Origin: Staphylotrichum longicolle
Lineage: Eukaryota; Ascomycota; Sordariomycetes; Sordariales; Chaetomiaceae
Direction: 5' to 3'
Assembly: GCA_019096155.1 (NCBI GenBank)
Contig: JAHCVI010000006.1
Location: 124,001 to 188,000, forward strand
DNA: 64,000 bases
In this document: positions 20,162-30,528 of the stretch, one piece after another
Layout: every line of letters begins with the position of its first letter
Position numbering within the stretch: position 1 is the first letter of the stretch
Program-made: the position numbers and the translations under genes
The notes under the pieces: generated by a model
What the model saw: the letters and a program-made list of their open reading frames with translations, nothing else
What the model was told of the DNA's origin: nothing
Databases searched by the model: none

Positions 20162-23100
20162 ATGGGAAGTCTTCGCACATGCCCCGATTGGGCAGAGAAG
20201 TTGAAGACGCCGGGATGCAAGAAGTAAGCATCGCTCTTAAGCCCTTTCTGAATTGCGTACAGTATATGTCTGGTTCCCGCAAACTACGGTAACTCCTGCC
20301 TTCCCATTTCTCAAGCTTGACAGCTGACTCGACCGACCACAACAGTCAACCAAACAACCCTGCCTTTTCATCAGCATCGGTCATGGATGCCTCACCAAAC
20401 CCAGAGGTTGCTCTTGATGGGAACTTGCTGATACGACCAAGCAGCGCCGACTTGAGGGCTCTGTTCAACGCTCTTCCGTCTTTAAGAGCCTTGGAACTTG
20501 AAGAAACAGCCGCTCTCCCTCTCCCTCAGATCATTGTCGTGGGCGAGCAGTTCTCGGGAAAGAGCTCCATTCTCGAGGCTCTCTCCGGCATAAGATTTAA
20601 CGCCAACAAAGATTCACACACCCGGTTCGCCACAGAGCTGGTTCTCCGACGCGGAAGCGAGACGGCTGTCAAAGTCAGCATACGATTTGCAGACCATTCG
20701 CCGACTAAGGAACAGGACCAAGCCGCACAACAATTGTTCCAGGAATCTCGCTTCGATAAGGATACCCTGCCTGGTATCATTGCGCGAGCCGGTCAGCTTG
20801 TGGGAATCGGCGAGGGGGGCACCAAGATCTCGAAAGACGTTCTTCGCGTCGAAGTCACCGCACCGACTCTCTGCTCCCTGACTCTCATCGACCTCCCAGG
20901 ATTTTCGGATTCTGCGGCTGGCGACCCTGATGCGGGCCAAGAAAAGATTATCCAGGAACTGAACGAGAGTTACATGAGACAACCAGAAAACATCATCCTC
21001 GCCGTTGTCACGGCAGGCAGTTCCCTGGCGAGCCAGGTGGTTCTGCAGAAAGCCAAAAGGCATGACCCAAACACGGAACTCACAATTGGATTGATCTCCA
21101 AGCCAGACCTCGCCGTCGCCGACTCGTCTGACGAGCAGTCATACGTTGACCTTGCAAGAGATTGGCAGAACAAGCACCAGCTTGCCCTTGGCTGGCACGT
21201 TTTGCTAAACAGACCTCAGCAGGATTTGCCGTTGAAGCTCACTCCTGAATGGCAGTTCTTCCACGCGGGCGCCTCGTGCTCCGCCACTCTACTCGACTGT
21301 GGCGTGGAGAACTTGCAGAGCAGACTCTGGGAGGTGCTCCTCGAGAAGACAAAAGAGTGCCTACCCAGTGCGGTTCCAGGAATTGAAGCGAATTTAAAAA
21401 CCTGACAGAAGGCACTTGAGCAGCTCGGCAAACCAAGGTCCAGTCCGGAAGCACTAAGGTCGTACCTGCTCGGTATCGCTGAGGATTTTCACCGGTTAGC
21501 ACGCGACGGCATCGAGGGACGGTACAGCGACGCGTTCTTTGGCGACCTTGACCCTGACGGGGCGAACATGAAACTGCGCGCTGTGGTTCGGAACCTGAAC
21601 CGTGTCTTTGCTGTTACTCTTTCGACAAAAGGAGCACGCTACAAGTTTGAATGGGACGGCGGAGAGGCGGACAAGTCGTCAGAGTCAAACGCGACTTTTC
21701 CGGACCATCTCCAGCCGTTGTTCGAGCTGTACAACATTGCTGGCCCCGAGACTATCACTGGAAAGGATTTGGAAACCAGGCTTCGGGTGATGGCATCGGA
21801 TAACCAAGGCACTGAGCTTCCTGGTATGCCCAATGGAGATCTTGTCTTCAGACTCTTCAAGCTTCAGGCTGAACGGTGGCGCGACATTGCACAGTTCCAC
21901 CTCGACCAGGTCCTGAACTTCACCAAAGCATTCGTGGAGAATGTGATTGGCTTTCTCGCCAAACCAAATCAGCACACCACCAACGGCATTTTGGCTAGCT
22001 GCGTTGACCCATTCCTCAGCGAGAAAAAGGAGACTCTTCAAACCAAGCTGCAGGAGCTCCTTCTTCCCTACATGAGCGGCTACGGGCTCTCCTTTGAAGA
22101 AGACGTTTACACTCAAGTGTCCAGGAAGAGGAAACGCAACCACGCTGCCCGCATCTTGGATCGCTTAGAGAAGCAGCATCCTCAGCCCTTTGGGTTTGGC
22201 AACCGACAAGCATTTGATCGGAACACGGCCTTGAGTGCCATCGTCAACTCGGAAGACTTCGAGAGTGACGAGTTTGGCGCTGACGGAGTGGTTGAGATGA
22301 TGTTAGCCCACTACCAGGTAAGTTGAACATGCACTTGTGGCGAACCACCCATATGTCTCAGTTCTGATTCGAGTCCCCAGATGTCAATGAGAACGTTTAT
22401 TGACAACGTGATCAATCTCGCCATCGAGAGCTGCCTCCTTCGCCATATTCCAAGCATCCTCACACCGAGAAAAGTCGGCGAGACGAGCACCGACAGCGTG
22501 AACAAGTGGGCAACAGAATCTCAGGACATTCGGGAGAAAAGACAGAAGCTTCAAAAGGAGGTAAATGTCCTGCAGGAGGCGCTCCTCGTGTGCAATGCGC
22601 ATAAACCTAGGGAGCTCACAGGTGCGTGCAAGCCAGCTTCACAGATTGTATGTACCACAATCCTAACCATTAACTGGCAGTCCTCCCGCCAGCACTGTCG
22701 CGTCCCCTTCGGCCATCCAAGTCGGGAGGAGTGGTGTCGGCCAGCAATCTCTCCTCAGCTGCTCTCGCCACGGAGAGTTATACAACTGACAGAGGGAAAG
22801 ACGCGCGGGCATTGTCGACGGCCCCACAGACGCCATCCTCGCATCTAATCAGTGCTTCAGGAGCAAATGCGAGTCAGAACCTGTTCGTCATCGCCAGCGA
22901 AAAGCGCACAATGACGCCCGTTTTTGGACTTGCTCCAGGAGCCCTTCCGTTGGCAAACAGTCCATCCAACATCACGCCCCTCTTCGGCCGGATACAAGCC
23001 ACGCGGTCGGAAGGAGACACCCCTGCTACTAAGAAACCAAGATTCGACGTTACCCCGAAGGTCACCAATCAGTCGGCTTTATTTAGATGGCCGGCCACTG

Positions 23101-23442
23101 CCAGATCCGACGGCGAGGGCACAGTTCACTGTAAGTCAGTCAGATGCAGCAAAAACAAACAACCGAGGTGTGGAAGAGTTCTGACAAAGATCTTTCAAAG
23201 ATCCACAGTTCCAGAACCGGGGCGTTGAGTCTCTCAAGTACGCTGGCATGGAAAGCGTCCCACTGGGAGACGGTGAGGAGCAGAGGTTTCCTCGAAGTGG
23301 TACGGTGTTTCCAGCTCCATGTCCGGCTGGAAGTCAAGCCGATCACTTCGAGCTTTTTCTTAAATTCTCTGTCCAGGAAAAGTTCAGAAACTTTTCTGCC
23401 GATGAGCTGAGGCTCAAGAGCCTTGCCTCGCGTGGAGCTTGA
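20162..23442 (+). pseudogene. dynamin-family GTPase interrupted by an in-frame TGA
   Basis: Exons 20162-20223, 20346-22317, 22381-22621, 22681-23130 and 23201-23442 join in phase to 988 residues with one stop at 21403-21405 (codon 374). The ATG at 20383 is an alternative start if the first short exon is wrong. The GTPase domain is well kept: G1 GEQFSGKSS (about residue 86), G3 DLPGF (about 202), G4 SKPD (about 271). After the stop the same frame continues through the middle/stalk (AEDFHRLARDGIEGRY, FERLMRVMAS-like region) and a helical C-terminal part. An Arg codon is expected at the stop, so CGA to TGA is the likely change. By family it would self-assemble on membranes, like Mx/fungal DLPs. 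As read, only the GTPase domain (373 aa) is made. Sequencing error is possible. Confidence 0.75.
21403..21405 (+). other. in-frame TGA within the dynamin-like frame
   Basis: The codon follows EANLKT and precedes QKALEQLGKPRSS, a helix that is continuous in the family. The frame is identical before and after it. An intron ending at the nearby TGACAG was considered, but it would delete conserved helix residues. Confidence 0.85.
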
Positions 23443-24124
23443 CCCTCGGTGTCATAGAAAGTCAGTTCTGTGCCGGTGTTGTGGCACGAGAAGCTGTTGC
23501 TAGGTCATTTGCTACATGTACGAGTACATTGTTTGCTTCATTGCTGATTCCTTGTGTCTACAACAAGTCGATCTCGGACATTCTCACGATGGCAAAGATT
23601 CTGCTGTCGCTGTTAAGATACGAATACGTACAATGGAGTTTCTTGTGGGACAAAAGCCGGGCTCGAATTGAGAGGCATACCGCGAACATGTTCACCCCTG
23701 GGAGTCTACCACAAGACTGTGCAGCTGTCAGACAATCCCGTCTTAAAGAACAATTTACCCACCCCGCACAAACAGTCGTCGAGAACCGCATTTGTCGAGT
23801 ATATTGGCCCAGCCGTATTTCCCCACGAATCATGGATGCAGAGATTAACCAGAGGGTCCCGGCAGTTAGAAATGCCGGCATATGACCGCATGGGTCAGCA
23901 CAATTAGAGGCAGTCACTGTTAAGTCGGAACCTTGATATCTTAGGGTAGATTGGGTCATGAAACAGTTTAAAGACTGGCTCCAAGGCTTGCCAAGCTCGC
24001 CTCGAACTCGCCCCCTTTCGCTTGTCGTCTCTCGGTTGTTGACCAGGGCGAGGACAGCCATTGCCCACTTCCACCTACCCGTTCACTTTTGCGTATTACC
24101 TTTGTTCAAGGAAAACAGAAGGAA
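23443..24124. other. intergenic
   Basis: This is the 3' flank of the dynamin-like gene and the upstream region of the DUF1996 gene. No gene is recognised. Short frames look random. Confidence 0.5.
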
Positions 24125-25379
24125 ATGCACTGGAGTCCTCTGTTAGGGCTGGCGCTCGCAGCGTCGGGCGCGCAAGCGCTGCTGCGCTTTTCCTGCTCGC
24201 AGTTGGTCGTCCGAGCGACTTGATCCGCAAGTCATCCTCGCCCCTGACCCAACTGCCGCCCTCTGACATTTTGTGCAACGCAGCTTGGTCAACCCTGGGC
24301 TTGCCCCATCACCTCATCTCCATCAGATTGTCGGAGGCGTGCGTCTTCATATCTTTCCGCAATTCCACCTCTGACCCGTCCACAGAACGCCTTCAACACG
24401 ACCATGGACCCCCTGGCGCCACCTCCCTCCCAAGCAACCTGCACGACCTGTACCTTTGCCGACGACTTCTCCAACTACTGGACGGCGGTGCTCTACTTCC
24501 GCGCACGCAACGGCAGCTACCACCGCGTCCCGCAAAAACCCAACGTCGGCTTCGAGCAAGCCAAGGGCGGCATGACCATCTACTACATCCCCTACATCGG
24601 CCGCACCGCGTCCACCGTCACGGCCTTCAAGCCCGGCTTCCGCATGCTCATCGGGCAGCAGTCCTACCGCACGCGCGCCGAGGCGTCCCGCTTCCGCCAG
24701 CTGACGTACACATGCCTGCAAAACGCCATGACGCGCACGGGGGAAACGCTCGACATGCCCTCAAAACCCTGCCCCCGCGGCATCATGGCCAACGTGCGCT
24801 TCCCGACGTGCTGGGACGGCAAGAACCTCGACGCGCCCGACCACGCCTCCCACGTGGCCTACCCGGCGTCGGGCACGTTCGAGAGCGGCGGGCCGTGCCC
24901 GGCCACGCACCCCGTCAAGATCCCGCAGCTGTTCTTTGAGGTGATTTGGGACACTACCAAGTTCAATTCCAAGGATCTGTGGCCCGAGGACGGGAGCCAG
25001 CCGTTTGTGTGGAGCCAGGGGGACCGGACCGGGTTTGGGAACCACGGGGATTACGTGTTTGGGTGGAAGGACGACGCGCTGCAGAAGGCGATGGATACGA
25101 ACTGTGACCGGTGTCCGGAGCTCAGGTCGCAGGGCATTGCGGAGGGGAATAAGTGCGCCAAGGGGGTGGTGGTACATGAGGAGGTGGACGGCTGTAAGTT
25201 ATTTTTCTGCATGGAAAAAAGACGATGGGAGTGAGTGAGTGGTGCTGACAAGAGTGATAGGGCTTGATTCGATCCCGGGGCTGATGCCGGGATGGAGGAG
25301 ACGATACACTAGCGGTTGCCGTGTGACAGAAGAGGAGGGCGAGTGGTCGGAGGTGTCAAGACCAGCACGTGTACATTGA
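24125..25379 (+). CDS. secreted DUF1996 protein with frameshift and GC-AG intron
   Basis: Four exons are inferred: 24125-24226, 24284-24338, 24386-25193, 25261-25379. The product starts with a signal peptide (MHWSPLLGLALAASGAQA) and then RFSCSQLVV. To continue into the conserved ERLDPLVNPG, one base must be dropped at the CC of 24211-24212, so the copy is frameshifted there. Intron 1 (24227-24283) begins GCAAGT, a GC-AG intron, and joining it restores DPLVNPG. Exon 3 carries the core (ATCTTCTFADDFSNYWTAVLYF, MTIYYIPYIGR, CWDGKNLDAPDHASHVAYP). DUF1996 proteins are secreted, often cell-wall associated and of unknown activity. If the frameshift is real, the signal peptide is separated from the domain. 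Confidence 0.85.
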
Positions 25380-25722
25380 GGTGCAAAGAGACACCCAGGG
25401 GGGATTCATCAACAGGGGCAGGTATCACTGCATCACGGCTCTCGAATGAGTTGTTCTTGGCTTTGAACTTGTTTCTTAACACTGGCACTCTCAAACTGGG
25501 GTAGAAAATCTCAGACAAACTAGATGCTTCCTTTTATTTTCATTCTACCGAAGCACAAAACTAAACAAACAAAAGAAGAACAACCGATCCACCCTAACAA
25601 GTTTGATCAATCTCGCAAAATAAACAACCGATCCACCCCAACACGTTTAATCAGTCTCTCAAAACACCATCACCACCAACCACCCCCTAAATCTGATGCC
25701 TCTCCACCAACCCGCCATCCCC
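25380..25722. other. intergenic, convergent 3' ends
   Basis: This lies between the 3' ends of the DUF1996 gene (+) and the SNF2 gene (-). The right part is A/C-rich on the plus strand. I see nothing coding. Confidence 0.5.
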
Positions 25723-28700
25723 CTACTCCGCCTCCTCCCCATCATCACAAAACCGATTCCCCACCTCCCAACCCCCCTCTTCCTCCACAACAACCCTCCC
25801 CTCATACCCCCCCAAAACAATCCTCTCCGCCGGGTTCCACCGCCCCGTCAACAACCCCAACCGCGTCTCCATCCGCTGCCCGACCCGGTGGATCCGGTAG
25901 TACGCCTGCTGGTTCTCCCGCTTCGTCCACGCCGGGCCCGTCACCACGCTGTACCGCGCCCGCTGCAGGTTCAGGCCCGTCCCCGCCAGCGCCATGGGCG
26001 CAACGAGCACGTTGGGCGCGGCGTTGCCTTCGGTGAGGAAGGCGTCGAGGACGCGCTGGCGGGCGGTGGGGGGCAGGGTGCTGTGGAGGAGGACGGGCTT
26101 GAGGAGTTTGAAGGTTGGGGACGTGGACTTGAGGTGGAGGAGGTAGCCGAAGATGAGGAGGGATTCGGACTCGAGCGGGGAGAAGATGCAAGCTTTCTTT
26201 GCGGGGGAGGGGGAGCCGGGGATCGGGGTGCGGTCGGCGAGCATGGTGGTGAGGGTTTGCCTGAGGGTGGAGAGCTTGGGGCTCGAGGCGGACCAGGCGG
26301 GGATGTGGGGGAAGTAGGGGGTTTTGGTGACGTCGTTGTTGGCGGCGGTCAGGTGCGTGTGCAGCTCGGAAAGAGTAAAGGTGAAGGGGGCGGCGGAGGG
26401 GGAGGCGGCGAGGGCTGGGAAGGTCGAGGCGAGCCGGAGCTTGAGAAGCAGGGCCTCGCCGGCTTTGCTGCGCAGGAGGCGGGGGAGGGGGATGTTTTGC
26501 GCCGCGGCGGCCTGCGTCGCGAGATCACGCGTCTGGTTGGCCAGGGCTTGGAGGCCGTCGGTCATGGAGAAGGGGAGGCGGTGGTCAGTGATGTTGACCT
26601 TGAGCGGACCAATGTCGGTCAGGTTGCGCCCCTGAAACTGGTCAGTCCCCAGACGGCGCACCATTGTGTGCTGGAGCACGCGGTCGAGGCGACGACGGTA
26701 GTCGGCAATCTCTGCCTGAGAGACAACCTCACCACTGGCTTGGAGTGCGGTAAGCCTGTCAAAGGTGCTGGTGAGGTCGTCAAAGACCCCGAGAGTGGCA
26801 CCGTTGAGAGGATGAGTCCCACCCTGCCAGACTTCCTTCTCCAGGAACGCAAGCGCCGTACGGATGTCTGCCGGCGTATCTCCAAACGGAGTGCCCGAGA
26901 CAAAGTACGCCAGCGGAGTTGGCTGCTGCGAGTCGAGGCAGCACTTCTTGAGATGCTGCAGCCACGCAACTGTCCGGCTCTTGTCATCGATGGCGTACTC
27001 GTGGAACTCATCCATGAGGACCATGCCGGGCAGCAGCGCGCTCTTCTTGACCTTGTCAGTCGAGTTGGCAACTGTGACCTCGACAGCAACCTGGCTGTTG
27101 AGTCGAGGAACAGACTCGGGCGACACAAAAATGATGTAGTCGCCCTGCCCAGCCCCAGCCTGGTACTGGAAGACCGTGCTGTCCTTCCCCTTGGTCGCCG
27201 TAACAGTCGCCCGCAAGACCCCAACATCTGCCGCCGTCAACTTGTCCTCCTTATCACTGCCCTCAAAAGCCCCCCTGATCTTGAACACCTTCCCATCCAA
27301 CTTGGCCTTCGCATCCCTAACCATCGCCGCACACCCCCTCGCAGGCGCCACCACCACATTGGGCCCCTCGGGCAACCGATCCGCCAACTCCCGCGTCACC
27401 TCACAATAACAATAACACCTGAACCCATACCGCTCATCAAACGGACACGCCCTGCCGGCCCCCACCTCCCCAGGCAGGTGATGCCTCCCCCCGACCCTGC
27501 CCCCCTTCAGGCCCTTCCCACCATCCTGTTGCTGCTGCTGCGTCTGCTTCCGCCAAAACGCCCTCACCTCCGCCCTGCACCGCCGCAGCCCCCACGCGAG
27601 CGCCGCCAGCCCGTACACCTCCTGCGTCTTGCCCAGCCCTTGCTCGTCGCACAGCAGCCCGCCGCTGACGTCCCGCAGGACGAAGCGGAGGAGGGTGAAG
27701 ACGCCCATGAGCTGGTAGTCGAACAGGCCGATGGACATGCCGGGGAGCCTTTTCAGGGGCACCCTCTTGCGCGCCGCGTCGGCGCCCGTGCCTGTGGCGG
27801 TGCCTGTGGTGGTGGTGGGTTTGGAGTGTTGGAGGTAGGTGGCGAGGGGGATGTTGAAAAAGTCGAGGCAGGCGTGCCATGCTGTTGTTTGAGAGGAGTA
27901 AGATGAGAAGGTGTGGTTGTAGCCGCCGAGGGAGGTGTCGAGGGTGAGATGGGCCGCCGGGGCGCCGTAGTCGGCGTCGGCGTGGGAGGTGGTGGAGTAG
28001 GAGGCTGAAAGGTCTGAGATGAGGTTGAGGTAGGTTGAGGCCGGGGTTGAGTTGATGACGGGGGATGGGGGACTGGGAGTCCTCGCCTGGGGAGCTGGTA
28101 CCGCGCGGGTAGGAGTGGGATTTGTTCGACCGCCCCGGCCGAGACGAACTCCGCGAGTGGCCGTGCGTCCTCTAGCAGCTCCGCTCCCCCGAGTCGCCGG
28201 GTTACCATTAGTTACTGTGCGGCCACCGGAAGTTGAAAGGGGTGTTTCGGCGGCCTTTGGTGCTGGAGTCTGAGTGCTCGCAGACACGGGGGACGAGCTG
28301 CTTTCCAGAGACTCATTCTCACTGTAGTTTGACTCTGAGGAGGACGAAGGAGTCTTGATTGAGGCGTTGCCGTTGCTCGAGCCGTCAGTGTCAGCGGGCC
28401 AAAGAAGCCTTGTTATCTGCCCGGAACTTTGAGAGGTAGCCTCCTCAGCGTAGACAAACTTGATTGACTGGGCGACTTCCGCTTCGTAAACTGTGGTATC
28501 GTCACCAGAGTATTCGTCAGTCTCCTCGGTCTCGAGGGCGGCTTGCTGACGATGGCGCTCCTGGTTCATGATTCTCATCGTCATGGTCGGCTTCAACACC
28601 CGAGGGTGCCTCCGGGGGACCACCAGAAAATATAGATCGGAGCTCCCCAGGACAGTTTCGGAGCTGGTGACAATATCGTAAAGAAGCTTTTCCCAGGTGT

Positions 28701-28971
28701 GCGCATCACGCACCACCCTGGTTCTCGGATCGTTCATGGCGTACTGAGCAAAGATGAGGACGTGGTCCCGCGGATTGTATCCGAACCGATGGCGAATCCA
28801 CATTTGGAAGTCGGACCAGATGTACTCCTCAGCGTCAAACTCGTCATACTCCTCCAGGAGGTCCTCGGACACAAAGTCAGTCAGTGCCTTGCGCCATTGT
28901 TGGTTGGTGTCCCGCCGGACGACGTTGACGAATAGGGTGGTCAGCCTCCACCAGTCGTGTGTTGGGTTCAT
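25723..28971 (-). CDS. SNF2-family helicase-like ATPase
   Basis: One uninterrupted exon encodes 1082 aa. The N-terminal about 120 residues are acidic and tryptophan-rich. A Ser/Thr/Pro- and Arg-Gly-rich disordered stretch follows (about 180-310). The SF2 ATPase core covers about 400-1060: motif I DEQGLGKT (about 440), motif II DEFHEY in place of the usual DEAH (about 653), motif III SGTPFGD (about 695), and motif VI AYYRIHRVGQR (about 1027). The C-terminal lobe has the LAGTGLNLQRA motif typical of SNF2 enzymes. It should be a nuclear DNA translocase. No accessory domain (bromo, chromo, RING) is visible, so it does not look like a core remodeler and may be a lineage-specific type. Confidence 0.88.
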   Translation of the reverse strand: MNPTHDWWRLTTLFVNVVRRDTNQQWRKALTDFVSEDLLEEYDEFDAEEYIWSDFQMWIRHRFGYNPRDHVLIFAQYAMNDPRTRVVRDAHTWEKLLYDIVTSSETVLGSSDLYFLVVPRRHPRVLKPTMTMRIMNQERHRQQAALETEETDEYSGDDTTVYEAEVAQSIKFVYAEEATSQSSGQITRLLWPADTDGSSNGNASIKTPSSSSESNYSENESLESSSSPVSASTQTPAPKAAETPLSTSGGRTVTNGNPATRGSGAARGRTATRGVRLGRGGRTNPTPTRAVPAPQARTPSPPSPVINSTPASTYLNLISDLSASYSTTSHADADYGAPAAHLTLDTSLGGYNHTFSSYSSQTTAWHACLDFFNIPLATYLQHSKPTTTTGTATGTGADAARKRVPLKRLPGMSIGLFDYQLMGVFTLLRFVLRDVSGGLLCDEQGLGKTQEVYGLAALAWGLRRCRAEVRAFWRKQTQQQQQDGGKGLKGGRVGGRHHLPGEVGAGRACPFDERYGFRCYCYCEVTRELADRLPEGPNVVVAPARGCAAMVRDAKAKLDGKVFKIRGAFEGSDKEDKLTAADVGVLRATVTATKGKDSTVFQYQAGAGQGDYIIFVSPESVPRLNSQVAVEVTVANSTDKVKKSALLPGMVLMDEFHEYAIDDKSRTVAWLQHLKKCCLDSQQPTPLAYFVSGTPFGDTPADIRTALAFLEKEVWQGGTHPLNGATLGVFDDLTSTFDRLTALQASGEVVSQAEIADYRRRLDRVLQHTMVRRLGTDQFQGRNLTDIGPLKVNITDHRLPFSMTDGLQALANQTRDLATQAAAAQNIPLPRLLRSKAGEALLLKLRLASTFPALAASPSAAPFTFTLSELHTHLTAANNDVTKTPYFPHIPAWSASSPKLSTLRQTLTTMLADRTPIPGSPSPAKKACIFSPLESESLLIFGYLLHLKSTSPTFKLLKPVLLHSTLPPTARQRVLDAFLTEGNAAPNVLVAPMALAGTGLNLQRARYSVVTGPAWTKRENQQAYYRIHRVGQRMETRLGLLTGRWNPAERIVLGGYEGRVVVEEEGGWEVGNRFCDDGEEAE

Positions 28972-29438
28972 GGTGGCGCGGGCCGGGAGAGAAGGTTGGA
29001 GTTGGTCAAGATTGTCGGTTGGTGTTGTATGGTTGATGGTTAGAGAGTGTTGCAGTGGGTTGTGGTGAGCATGCGGTCTCTTTTTATATTAAATACTTGT
29101 CATCTCTAGTACACAATGCTGAGGTTGAGATGCAAAGACAAAGGCATGTCTCAAATATCAGTGATGAAGCAAAAGGATTGGGGGGGAAACACACGGCCTG
29201 TTCCAAAGAGTGGGAACAAAGGTATTGTCTTTCACCACTCAGACAGAACACCAGCCTGTTTCTAGAAAATCTTTGAGATCAGTGAACAAAAGCACAGCAT
29301 CAATGTTCCAAGATGTAGCCTCTTTCACTCTTGAGAAATAAATAAGGCCTTTCACTACAAAAGCACGCTTGACCGAAAACTATGCATCTGCAAAATACCT
29401 CCAGGGATAACCAGGTAAGGCACTGACAGATTACAGAA
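28972..29438. promoter_or_regulatory. divergent upstream region of SNF2 and 126-aa genes
   Basis: A 467-nt stretch between the starts of the SNF2-like gene (-) and the small gene (+). It presumably carries both promoters. No specific site is recognised. Confidence 0.4.
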
Positions 29439-29819
29439 ATGGACAGCCCAGACTCAAACCCACAAGCAAAGAACCCACCCAAGAACAAAACGCCTGGCTC
29501 AGGGGCTGGTCAACCACCAGTGCCAGAGAAGGTATCGGCACAGGCCTCTATCAACAAAGCTCCCCAATCTTGTCGGCCAAGAGTTCAGGAGGCAGTGCAG
29601 ATTAGAATAAAGCAAATGGACCAAACCAAACGTGGTCGAGAGTGTACCCAGGAGCTGGACGTCCTCATGGATCAGCTGCGCAGCATGCTGCCTGAAGAAT
29701 ACCTCGACTCAGACCAAGAAAAGGGCGGGACAGGGCTGCCCGAAGGGTTCTGGAAAGATGTTCGTGCTCAGCTGCTGATCAAAGAGGAGGAGGTTTATGG
29801 AGGGAAGCTTGAGCTGTAG
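29439..29819 (+). CDS. unrecognised 126-aa protein
   Basis: An open frame of 126 aa. The first half is Pro/Lys/Ala-rich and likely disordered. The second half is charged and helical (VQEAVQIRIKQMDQTKRG, ELDVLMDQLRSMLPEEYLD). It has no signal peptide or membrane segment, and I do not recognise the family. It is divergent from the SNF2-like gene, so it may be co-regulated with it. The composition of the second half supports a real protein, but the start could be inside a longer spliced gene. Confidence 0.5.
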   Translation: MDSPDSNPQAKNPPKNKTPGSGAGQPPVPEKVSAQASINKAPQSCRPRVQEAVQIRIKQMDQTKRGRECTQELDVLMDQLRSMLPEEYLDSDQEKGGTGLPEGFWKDVRAQLLIKEEEVYGGKLEL

Positions 29820-30528
29820 GTTTAGAAGCCATGATTAGTAAGGTGACCTTGAACAGTGGCTGCTAGGAATACAATTTTGATCGATGTTTCATGGAACAAG
29901 AGTGGCAAAGAAGTTTGGATGCAGTGAGTTTCAATGTGCCTAACTCCACTATATGAGACTAACAATGTTTCAACTATAGCTATCTCGAGGTGTTGTATTC
30001 AGTTACAATTTGGCCAATGCTCACTCTGCTGAGGCTCAACGAAGTATCTTCGCAGATGGCATCACAGCTGCTTCCCACGATGTGACTATCCCAGACCTGC
30101 CTACGATCTACTCCGCACCTATCGCCGCGATGAGCATTATACCCAGACATGCGAGTCGGTAGCAATACATCAGTACGGCCAGCCTAACAATGAGAATGTC
30201 GACACGGCCCCAAACCAGGCGTGGTGCACTGAACATGCGGAGTGGAACGTGTTAGAATCATTCTTGCGCAGCAGCGACTGGCTTCGCGACTGCGCTTATG
30301 TGTTTTGGGACCGTGACCGGGTACAGAGTAATAGGTAGATTTCCCAGGGAAACGGTGTGATATACCAGCGAAGAGACGGGCGGCCTCAACGAGAACTGTA
30401 TCTAGAAAGTCAAGAGTTTGGAGCTTCAGAGATGTCTTGGTCGTCATTACACATATCCTTTACTGTCTTCAAGGCGCTGTACATCCGCTGAGCAGTTTCG
30501 AATATTTCAGAACAACCAGCATGACAGG
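29820..30528. other. intergenic, convergent 3' ends
   Basis: This lies between the small 126-aa gene (+) and the RNase gene (-). No gene is recognised. Confidence 0.5.

Noticed and set aside
21355..21408. Intron that would remove the TGA in the dynamin-like gene
   Set aside because: A GT donor and the TGACAG acceptor exist, but splicing would delete a conserved helix that aligns well with the family apart from the stop.
13217..24000. Repeat-induced point mutation as the cause of the dynamin stop
   Set aside because: The region is not AT-enriched, no duplicated copy is visible in the window, and the changed C would lie before G rather than in the preferred CpA context.
25696..27906. 736-codon plus-strand open frame
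   Set aside because: It mirrors the SNF2-like gene on the other strand. The helicase motifs clearly mark the minus strand as coding.
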